A stretch of DNA of 37,573 nucleotides, taken from the NCBI GenBank assembly GCA_903851135.1, contig CAINNK010000014.1:1-37573 (forward strand), written 5' to 3'. Shown here piece after piece: positions 32,093 to 37,573 of the stretch. How positions within the stretch are numbered: the stretch's first letter is position 1; every line of letters starts with the position of its first letter. The notes under the pieces were generated by a model. It was not told the DNA's origin. It did not search any database and saw only the letters and a program-made list of their open reading frames with translations. Made by a program: the position numbers and the translations under genes. This stretch comes from an uncultured bacterium (GTDB lineage Bacteria; Patescibacteriota; Minisyncoccia; Moranbacterales; GWC2-37-73).

Positions 32093-32117
32093 AAACAACT
32101 TACCCTCTTGGAAATAA

Positions 32118-32519
32118 TCAATTTGGATTGAGGGATTCCGAACTGATGTCGGGAAGACCCTTTTCTAATCTTTCAAGTTTTCTTTCCTTTTCGCAAATTT
32201 GCACTAATCTTAAAAGAACTTCTGGGAGATCAGAAGAACCAAAACGGTACTTAAGACATTCGTCAAAATCCTCACGTGTCATTCCCTCCGCAAGAAACAA
32301 ATCTTTCCATTCAATAGAGAACACAGAGCAAAGAACTTCCCAATAATCACTCCAAGCTGAATCATATTGTGTCCCTTCTTCCATTTGTGTAATTTGATCT
32401 AATGGAATGTTTGTAAGCCTTGCAAGTTTTTCCCTGGTAAAACCTGCGGCTTCGCGATGTTTTAAAATATTCCGCTTAAATAATTCAGCCGCAAGACTTT
32501 TGTCATTAAAGTTATCCAT
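32118..32519 (-). CDS. XRE-type transcription regulator
   Basis: 133 residues. The start is the ATG at 32519, preceded by AGGAG (32529-32533, 9-base spacing), one of the few clear Shine-Dalgarno sites in the window; the frame runs 13 codons further. Residues about 10-60 form a five-helix XRE/Cro HTH: 'LFKRNILKHREAAGFTREKLARLTNIPLDQITQMEEGT'. The C-terminal part is helical ('EVLLRLVQICEKERKLERL'). The last residues 'GLPDISSESLNPN' are encoded by a REP-like hairpin sequence. It diverges from folC. Target unknown. Confidence 0.8.
   Translation of the reverse strand: MDNFNDKSLAAELFKRNILKHREAAGFTREKLARLTNIPLDQITQMEEGTQYDSAWSDYWEVLCSVFSIEWKDLFLAEGMTREDFDECLKYRFGSSDLPEVLLRLVQICEKERKLERLEKGLPDISSESLNPN
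32131..32155. repeat. REP-like hairpin within the XRE gene end
   Basis: ATTCCGA-(7)-TCGGGAA, a diverged copy of the element at 17369-17391. It encodes the final residues of the XRE protein, so the original C-terminus was probably altered when the repeat arrived. Confidence 0.55.
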
Positions 32520-32577
32520 TTTCACATTCTCCTCGTTTTTTATTACAAAGAACTGCATTTAATATAAACCTAGCAAG

Positions 32578-32606
32578 ATTATTTCTAAAAATCAAATATG
32601 TTGCAA
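32578..32606 (-). promoter_or_regulatory. Candidate promoter of the XRE gene
   Basis: On the minus strand TTGCAA (32601-32606), 17 bases, AATAAT (32578-32583), resembling sigma-70 -35/-10 boxes (two and one mismatches). The start codon is about 60 bases downstream. Confidence 0.4.
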
Positions 32607-32638
32607 ATATTGCAGATAACGGTTACGATAATTGGACT

Positions 32639-33979
32639 ATGCAAATCAAAACTTTGACCCAATTTGAAGCATATCTCAAGACTCGCATTCCGACGCGGGA
32701 AGCTTTGTTTGTTGGGCAGCTTGGCCTTAAGCGAGCCAAATATTTCATGAAATTGTTGGGCAATCCCCAAAATCAAATCAAGGTCATTCACATTGCTGGC
32801 ACTTCCGGCAAGGGTTCGACTGCCTATTTGGCCAGTCACCTGCTGCAAAGCCAAGGTTTTCGAGTTGGGCTTTCAATTTCGCCGCACATTTTTGACATCC
32901 GCGAGCGTATCCAAATCAACAACCAATTGCCAAGCGAAAAATTGCTTTTTAAATATTTCAATCAAATTTTGCCAATTGTCAAAAAAATGGAAACATGCCG
33001 CTATGGCGCCCCGACTTATTTTGAAATTATCGTGGGACTAGCCTACTATATTTTCGCTCAGGAAAAAATGGACTACGCGGTCATTGAAACTGGCCTCGGT
33101 GGCAGACTTGACGGCACTAACACGGTTGACAGCAAAGATAAAATTTGTCTACTCACCAAAATCGGACTTGATCACACGGAAATTCTGGGAAACACAATTG
33201 CTGAAATTACCAAGGAAAAAGTTGGGATAATCGGAAAACAAAACATAGTAATCAGTAACTGGCAATCAGTAACCAGTAATCAAATAATTATTGACAGATG
33301 CAAGGAAAAAAATGCGAATTTATATTTCATAAAACCTCAAAAAAATTATTCACTCATTTCTTCAAATAAAACAGCGACGATTCTTGATTTTAATTTCGCC
33401 AAAGACAATTTCAAAAATATTAAGCTTGGACTTCTTGGCCAGCATCAAGTTGAAAACTGCTCCTTGGCGCTAGCTTGCCTTTCGGTCTTGGCTAGTCGTG
33501 ATAAATTCGCAATTGACGAATCAAAAATGCGCAGCGCTTTGCAAAAAATTTCCATCCCAGGTCGCATGGAAATTCGCAAGATTGGCAAGACAAATTTGAT
33601 CATTGATGGCGCTCACAACCCTCAGAAGATGACCGCTTTCATTGCCAGTCTTAAAATCATTTTTCCAAAACAAAATTTTGATTTTATCCTAGCATTCAGA
33701 AAAGGCAAGGATTTCAGAAATATACTGACGGAAATCCTGCCGGTTGCAGATCATATCTTTCTAACTGATTTTTCTCTAAGCAACCAAGAAAACAGTTCCA
33801 GTTCAACTGACAGCAAAGAAATTGCATCCTACTTCAAAAAAGAAAAGTTTTCAAATTTCTCCATCATCGAAAACAATCAAAAAGAAATTCTCGCTACCAT
33901 CAAAAAAGGCAAGAAATCAATCGTGCTAACAGGTTCACTTTATCTCATTGGTTCGGTTTATGGATACCTTGAGAAATAG
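32639..33979 (+). CDS. folC: Folylpolyglutamate/dihydrofolate synthase FolC-like Mur ligase
   Basis: 446 residues. The P-loop is 'GTSGKGS' (54-60), followed by 'SPHIFDIRERIQIN', 'ETGLGGRLDGTN', 'LTKIGLDHTEILG', 'PGRMEIRKIGKTNLIIDGAHNPQKM'. This is the FolC pattern: ATP-dependent addition of glutamate to folates (or to dihydropteroate). Residues about 204-216 ('VISNWQSVTSNQI') are encoded by tandem aatcagtaac units, a sequence also found at the ATPase 3' end. The gene diverges from the XRE regulator. Confidence 0.92.
   Translation: MQIKTLTQFEAYLKTRIPTREALFVGQLGLKRAKYFMKLLGNPQNQIKVIHIAGTSGKGSTAYLASHLLQSQGFRVGLSISPHIFDIRERIQINNQLPSEKLLFKYFNQILPIVKKMETCRYGAPTYFEIIVGLAYYIFAQEKMDYAVIETGLGGRLDGTNTVDSKDKICLLTKIGLDHTEILGNTIAEITKEKVGIIGKQNIVISNWQSVTSNQIIIDRCKEKNANLYFIKPQKNYSLISSNKTATILDFNFAKDNFKNIKLGLLGQHQVENCSLALACLSVLASRDKFAIDESKMRSALQKISIPGRMEIRKIGKTNLIIDGAHNPQKMTAFIASLKIIFPKQNFDFILAFRKGKDFRNILTEILPVADHIFLTDFSLSNQENSSSSTDSKEIASYFKKEKFSNFSIIENNQKEILATIKKGKKSIVLTGSLYLIGSVYGYLEK
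33248..33280. repeat. 'aatcagtaac' repeats inside folC
   Basis: AATCAGTAAC at 33250-33259 and 33264-33273, then CAGTAAT. The 16-base string aatcagtaaccagtaa is shared exactly with the complement of 19714-19729 at the end of the P-type ATPase gene. Confidence 0.7.
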
Positions 33980-34047
33980 ATTCTAGATTTTTGATTCCAG
34001 AAAAAAATGTGACATATCAATAGCACTTGCCAGTGTTTAAACCAAAA

Positions 34048-34082
34048 ACAAAAAGACATTTCGCTTGGAAATGTCTTTTTGT
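34048..34082. terminator. Bidirectional terminator between folC and the tRNA-like gene
   Basis: ACAAAAAGACATTTC (34048-34062), loop GCTTG, GAAATGTCTTTTTGT (34068-34082), a perfect 15-bp stem with an A-run and a T-run at the ends. Confidence 0.85.
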
Positions 34083-34084
34083 TA

Positions 34085-34225
34085 TAGGCCCGGTTGGATT
34101 CGAACCAACTTTTATGATTCTCAAACTAAGAAAACGTTGACTGACCAAAATTTTTGAAAAAATAACAAGTCAAGATTTTCCAGCGTCACCCGTAAGAATT
34201 GCTTTTGCCATTAAGCTACGGACCT
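34085..34225 (-). tRNA. tRNA-like gene interrupted in the anticodon arm (isotype unresolved)
   Basis: On the minus strand: acceptor AGGTCCG pairs with CGGGCCT (7 bp, one G-T), then TA, a D-arm GCTT-AATGGCAA-AAGC, A26, and anticodon stem ATTCT with AGAAT. The T-arm GTTGG-TTCGAAT-CCAAC is canonical. CCA is not encoded. Between ATTCT and AGAAT lie about 73 bases instead of 7. They can fold as GAAAA/TTTTC and TTGACT/AGTCAA with a terminal ATTTTT/AAAAAT hairpin. The variable loop (CATAAAA) is also long. No removal that I tried leaves a normal loop with T33 and a clear anticodon, so it may be an intron-bearing tRNA, a disrupted one, or a tRNA-derived RNA. Confidence 0.6.
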
Positions 34226-34257
34226 ATCTAATACTACATTGACAAAGAAGATTTATT

Positions 34258-34713
34258 TCATTCAAATATTTTTGTTTTAAATTCTTCCACTGCCTTCTTT
34301 TCTTCAATCACTTCAGCTTTGTATAATTTCTGTAAAAGCAGTGGCACGCCACAATTTTCACATTTTCCCCAAGCACAAAATCCTTGCTTTTGATGATGTT
34401 TTCGGCAAATTGAAATTTCAACGTCAAAGGTTTCTTTTGACATTTTTTCTTTAGTCTTCAGTGAAATGCATTGCAGACCATATTTTTCCAAATCGCCTTT
34501 ATCCCAAAAAGACATCTCATTTATCTTTCCCACAAAATTTACTGTTTTTTCAAGCTCTCTTCCAGTATATTTCCCTGTGGTCGGATCCCACTCGCGCAAG
34601 ACCATGATGTCACCCTCTTGGCATTCAAAATCAGCCACGCGCAAATCATAAGTTTTCCTGCCATCAAGCACTAATTGAAAATACTCCGGCCAAGTTTTTT
34701 TCTCAATGCGCAT
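34258..34713 (-). CDS. DUF3850/ASCH-like (PUA-fold) protein with C-terminal cysteine motif
   Basis: 151 residues. 'KKTWPEYFQLVLDGRKTYDLRVADFECQEGDIMVLREWDP', then 'GRELEKTVNFVGKI', is the DUF3850-type arrangement of the ASCH/PUA-like fold, thought to bind RNA or modified bases. The C-terminal part adds 'CRKHHQKQGFCAWGKCENCG', a possible zinc site. It starts nine bases after the stop of the deoxyribosyltransferase/Nudix fusion gene and is probably co-transcribed. Function unproven. Confidence 0.7.
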   Translation of the reverse strand: MRIEKKTWPEYFQLVLDGRKTYDLRVADFECQEGDIMVLREWDPTTGKYTGRELEKTVNFVGKINEMSFWDKGDLEKYGLQCISLKTKEKMSKETFDVEISICRKHHQKQGFCAWGKCENCGVPLLLQKLYKAEVIEEKKAVEEFKTKIFE

Positions 34714-34722
34714 AACGATATT

Positions 34723-35628
34723 TTAAATAATTTTTAGCTCCTTAAGCCAGTCACACCAAACTTTTTCCAAACCGGGATTTTTTCTCCAGTCATCTTCGGA
34801 AATTTTTCCAGCCTCATAAGCTTGAGTCTTTTTGGCAAGTTCTTTGAGCTCACTGACGCTGACCCACTTGGTCTGTTTGGTTTCCAGGAGACTGCGATTA
34901 ACTTGCCCTTCCGATTCAACTTCAAAAATTTGCCAGAAGTGCCAAGTGCCATCAATTCTGCGACAAGGATTTTCCTTGCGACCTTCAATTAAAAATTTCA
35001 ATGATTTGGCAACAAGACCTGTCTCCTCAAACAATTCCTGTTTGGCCATTTCTTCAAAATCTTCATATCCATCCAAGTGTCCTGCCGGCAAAGCAAAAGC
35101 AAAAGGAGGTTTCATTCTTTCAATTAAAAGAATTTTCTCTTCTTTTCGCACAATCATCCCCACACTTTTATGATCGCACACTTTTGCGCCTGTTAGATAC
35201 TGCTTAATATCATTCAGGTCTCCGTCCAAAATCTCATCATACATCGCTTTAATTTCATCGCCGTAAGAAACTTCTTCCGGCACTGGATTGAGCAAATAGA
35301 TTTTTTTGTTGTTGACATGGGCAAAGCCGATTTCCATAAGGGTATTACCACCAATATAATTTTTGATGCCTTTTTTGTCAAAATTTAAAACTAAAATTCC
35401 GTCACTTGAGCAAATAGCATCATAATACCATTTGATATAGCCTTGAGTTTTTTTGGCAAGATAATGCTCACCGTTTTCAACCAAGCTCCAAATTTCCTGT
35501 TTTTCACCTTTCACAAAAGCTTCATAATCGGGATGAACAATGGCCTCATGTCCCATTGCAAAAAGTTTGTCGCGATATTCAAGCATCTGTTCTTTGAAGG
35601 CGGAACTTCCGCAAATTGTAATTTTCAT
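34723..35628 (-). CDS. Fusion of nucleoside 2-deoxyribosyltransferase-like and Nudix domains
   Basis: 301 residues. The N-terminal domain (1-145) has 'MKITICGSSAF', 'CSSDGILVLNFD' and 'YIGGNTLMEIGFAHVNNKKIYLLNP', the pattern of nucleoside 2-deoxyribosyltransferase/DUF4406-like proteins, with E99 in the catalytic glutamate position. The C-terminal domain (152-290) is Nudix: G183, E189, then QELFEETGL (197-205), where the usual first R is Q. The two activities would remove or swap bases and hydrolyse nucleotides, as in pool cleaning. A stand-alone copy of the first domain lies at 36857-37270 and a Nudix gene follows it. Confidence 0.82.
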   Translation of the reverse strand: MKITICGSSAFKEQMLEYRDKLFAMGHEAIVHPDYEAFVKGEKQEIWSLVENGEHYLAKKTQGYIKWYYDAICSSDGILVLNFDKKGIKNYIGGNTLMEIGFAHVNNKKIYLLNPVPEEVSYGDEIKAMYDEILDGDLNDIKQYLTGAKVCDHKSVGMIVRKEEKILLIERMKPPFAFALPAGHLDGYEDFEEMAKQELFEETGLVAKSLKFLIEGRKENPCRRIDGTWHFWQIFEVESEGQVNRSLLETKQTKWVSVSELKELAKKTQAYEAGKISEDDWRKNPGLEKVWCDWLKELKII

Positions 35629-35639
35629 ATGTCTAAAAT

Positions 35640-36812
35640 TTAAATATTTTCCTTTCGCTGCTTAAAACTCAGAGAATATTTTTTGTTATTATAAATAGTT
35701 CTGATGATGTAATTCAAAAGCCAAGTGATCAGAATCACGCCCAAAAAATAAAGCCAGCCGACGAAAGTAAACTTCGGCCATTCATTCTTGGTTACAAAAC
35801 CAACCATAGCAGAGATTACCCCGATACTGGTAATTACCTGTAAAGATTGCAATCCCCTGCCAGCACTTTGATTTTTGATTTCAACCAAGTTTTGGATGGA
35901 AGACAAAAGATAATCGTTGGTCATTTTCCAAATTTCTTTGATATATTCCAAGGTGTCTATCAAAGTTTCAAATTTAAATTGAAAAAGAGTCGTCAAATGT
36001 TCTTCAATGGCCATTTTCTTGCTAATAGCAGCTCTGGTTTTCACGTACGATCCCATCTGATTGATTCGGTTGTTGATCAAACTTATGGTGGTTTGATATT
36101 CATCCAATTTACTGCGCACAAGTCCAACTTCCTTGCCAGTAATTTCTTTTTGATCCTTGATCTTGGCAATCTCTTCCCAGATGGTGCGATGAATTTGCAA
36201 ATATCTTTCCAACTGATCCTTAAATTCCCTGAAAAAGATGAGATTTTCAACCAATTCAGATCCCACCCCAGCGCTGCTTTTCGGCAAATGCAGCAAAATG
36301 TAATCATGAGTTTTCAGCACTGAAATTTCTGTTGAAGCAATAGTGCTATACACCTGTCCGAATTCTTGGTAGGTTTTGTCTGATTTTTTGGCATCTTCAA
36401 AAATTGTCACCACGGTTGGATTTTGAATTTTGATGTTAGCCAGCAATTTCGGGGTCGGCGCACCCAAAGAAAAAATATAGTTTAAAGCCGGTTCCAAATT
36501 TTCGCAATAATATTTTTCCAATTGCTTTTTTGCCTGTTCAACATTTTCCGCTTCCATTTCAAGGACGTATAAGCCATCTTCATAATATCTAATTTCAATG
36601 CCTTGTTTGGTGATGGCTTTGATATATTCAAAATAGCTTGTTTGACGAGAAATTTCAGTTAGTTCCAATTTCTTGTGCAAACTCTTGAGCTTTTGACGAT
36701 CTAGCGCCAGCTTTGATTTTCCTGCCAGAAAAAAATCAAAAGCCTCTGAAAGATGCAGCGTTGTGCGCTGATACCAACCGCCATAGGTAACTAATTTTTT
36801 TGTTTTTGCCAT
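35640..36812 (-). CDS. Coiled-coil protein with two C-terminal membrane helices
   Basis: 390 residues from the ATG at 36812 ('MAKTKKLVTYGGWYQR'); an in-frame start eight codons earlier is less likely. The cytoplasmic N-terminal part is alpha/beta; about 205-330 is long helices ('FFREFKDQLERYLQIHRTIWEE', 'VRSKLDEYQTTISLINNRI'). Two membrane helices follow near the end ('LQVITSIGVISAMVGFV', 'FVGWLYFLGVILITWLLNYII') with a basic tail. The layout recalls CorA-type channels, but the GMN motif is absent, so I do not assign it. It lies between the two deoxyribosyltransferase-like genes. Confidence 0.65.
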   Translation of the reverse strand: MAKTKKLVTYGGWYQRTTLHLSEAFDFFLAGKSKLALDRQKLKSLHKKLELTEISRQTSYFEYIKAITKQGIEIRYYEDGLYVLEMEAENVEQAKKQLEKYYCENLEPALNYIFSLGAPTPKLLANIKIQNPTVVTIFEDAKKSDKTYQEFGQVYSTIASTEISVLKTHDYILLHLPKSSAGVGSELVENLIFFREFKDQLERYLQIHRTIWEEIAKIKDQKEITGKEVGLVRSKLDEYQTTISLINNRINQMGSYVKTRAAISKKMAIEEHLTTLFQFKFETLIDTLEYIKEIWKMTNDYLLSSIQNLVEIKNQSAGRGLQSLQVITSIGVISAMVGFVTKNEWPKFTFVGWLYFLGVILITWLLNYIIRTIYNNKKYSLSFKQRKENI

Positions 36813-36856
36813 AGAAAAAATTTTAATATTTGCCACACCTCAAATTATACCATAAA

Positions 36857-37270
36857 CTATGTTAAATTTTTCAAGTTTTCATTTAAAACAACTGGTTGCA
36901 TTGCAATCAGCTCATCTTTGAAAGAAGTTTGTGGAATTTGATTAAGCAAAAATATTTTCTTGCCAAGCACATGAGCAAAACCCATTTCCAAAAAAGAGTT
37001 GCCGCCAACATATCCAACCACCCCATTCAAGTCGCAATTGACCACCAAGATTGCATCACTGGCTTTGATTTTTTCATAATAATCTCGAATTAAATCATTT
37101 TCAATTTTATTCTTCACTGATTCGTTATGGATGTGGTCTGAGGTTTTCATTTCCGCATACTCCTGCGTGTGCCGTGGCAAAATAACCTCGTGCCCAAGTC
37201 TTAGCAACTCATTATTAAGCTCAAGCATTTTGATCGAAACTTTCATGCTGCCACAAATCACGATTTTCAT
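36857..37270 (-). CDS. Nucleoside 2-deoxyribosyltransferase-like protein
   Basis: 137 residues from the ATG at 37270 ('MKIVICGSM'). The 31 codons upstream run into 'tacgaat' repeats and are not conserved, so the longer frame is rejected. 'KASDAILVVNCD' and 'YVGGNSFLEMGFAHVLGKKIFLLNQIP' repeat the motifs of the fusion protein's first domain, with the glutamate of 'LEMGFAH' as likely catalytic residue. It is a paralogue of that domain and lies with a Nudix gene just upstream, giving the same pair as separate proteins. Confidence 0.78.
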   Translation of the reverse strand: MKIVICGSMKVSIKMLELNNELLRLGHEVILPRHTQEYAEMKTSDHIHNESVKNKIENDLIRDYYEKIKASDAILVVNCDLNGVVGYVGGNSFLEMGFAHVLGKKIFLLNQIPQTSFKDELIAMQPVVLNENLKNLT

Positions 37271-37280
37271 ATTTTCTTTC

Positions 37281-37318
37281 CTACGAATTACGAATTTATA
37301 CAAATGTACGAATGTACA
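37281..37318. repeat. 'tacgaat' intergenic repeat
   Basis: CTACGAATTACGAATTTATACAAATGTACGAATGTAC, a mixture of 'tacgaat' and 'tacaaat' units of the same family as the gaps around murC, murG and ftsW. Confidence 0.6.
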
Positions 37319-37369
37319 AAAATCTTCAGATAAATTACTTAGCGGACTTCGGCTTTCCACCAAAAATAA

Positions 37370-37573
37370 TTAGTTTTGCCTATTTACCTTTAGAGCTTTA
37401 AACAAAAGTTCATACTCATGCTCTCGCGGAATAAAGTTCTGCCCACCAGCATTCACGATTTCTTGCAACTTTGCCAGTGAAATAAATTTAACCTCCTCAA
37501 TTTCTTCTGCCTGAAGAATCAGGTCAGTCAAATCAAAATCTTTTTTGACCAAATAAACTTGCGCAAAATCGTT
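37370..37573 (-). CDS. Nudix hydrolase, C-terminal part (cut by window end)
   Basis: The frame is open to the window edge (68 codons visible): 'NDFAQVYLVKKDFDLTDLIL', 'QAEEIEEVKFISLAKLQEIV', ending 'FIPREHEYELLFKALKVNRQN'. 'F.V.KDFDL.DL.LQ.EEIE.VKF.S...L' is typical of the strand-helix end of Nudix proteins of the isopentenyl/ADP-ribose type. The Nudix box lies outside the window. It is followed by the deoxyribosyltransferase-like gene. Confidence 0.7.
   Translation of the reverse strand, partial: NDFAQVYLVKKDFDLTDLILQAEEIEEVKFISLAKLQEIVNAGGQNFIPREHEYELLFKALKVNRQN

Noticed and set aside
34085-34225. Group I intron in the tRNA
   Set aside because: The insert is about 66 bases, too short for a group I core, and no P7/G-binding-site-like sequence is visible.
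35640-36812. CorA magnesium channel
   Set aside because: The coiled coil plus two C-terminal helices fit, but the GMN motif after the first helix is missing.
36857-37363. 31-residue N-terminal extension of the deoxyribosyltransferase-like protein
   Set aside because: It is translated from 'tacgaat/tacaaat' intergenic repeats; the family begins at the internal ATG at 37270.

Overview
This window reads as chromosome of a Patescibacteria (Candidate Phyla Radiation) bacterium, most like the Moranbacteria/Parcubacteria group. That placement is inference. It rests on family content: a PaaX/Cas2-like regulator, a DUF3850/ASCH-like protein, AbrB-type remnants, a SecD carrying a parvulin-like insert, scarce Shine-Dalgarno sites, and AT-rich intergenic repeats. 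Nothing calls for a recoded UGA. Almost all genes lie on the minus strand; the exceptions are an HD phosphohydrolase and folC.

Layout. 1-340: the tail of an integrase-core transposase and a 38-bp palindrome. 344-7628: Nudix, small basic protein, secF, secD, Ap4A-type Nudix, a structured gap, and secA, so the Sec motor and SecDF lie together. 7860-11990: accessory stretch with a small (p)ppGpp-hydrolase-like HD protein, a Pif1-like helicase, an HTH protein, a PaaX/Cas2-like protein flanked by five palindromic repeats, an AbrB gene broken by a stop codon, a 34-bp palindrome, and a second HD copy that has ATA where its sister has ATG. 11995-17270: AT-rich defence-type island with two NERD membrane proteins, an ABC/TOPRIM (OLD-like) ATPase, two small unknowns and a DpnI homologue, plus remnants of a DNA methyltransferase and a RhuM-like gene.

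17686-22848: membrane-anchored hypothetical, ribosome hibernation factor, murB, class II P-type ATPase and a small unknown. 22995-24191 (+): HD phosphohydrolase with its own terminator. 24302-31914 (minus): trmD, ftsW, murG, murC, GT-C glycosyltransferase and a transglutaminase-like protein, mostly a peptidoglycan and division run. 32118-34227: XRE regulator diverging from folC, then a tRNA-like gene whose anticodon arm is replaced by a long hairpin. 34258-37573: nucleotide-related cluster with a DUF3850-like protein, a deoxyribosyltransferase-like/Nudix fusion, a coiled-coil membrane protein, a lone deoxyribosyltransferase-like protein and a Nudix gene cut by the window edge.

The most notable points are the repeat-flanked PaaX/Cas2-like gene, the apparently permuted parvulin module inside SecD, the NERD/OLD-like/DpnI island, the interrupted tRNA, and dispersed repeats that have entered coding sequences (murC, folC, the XRE gene and the P-type ATPase end).
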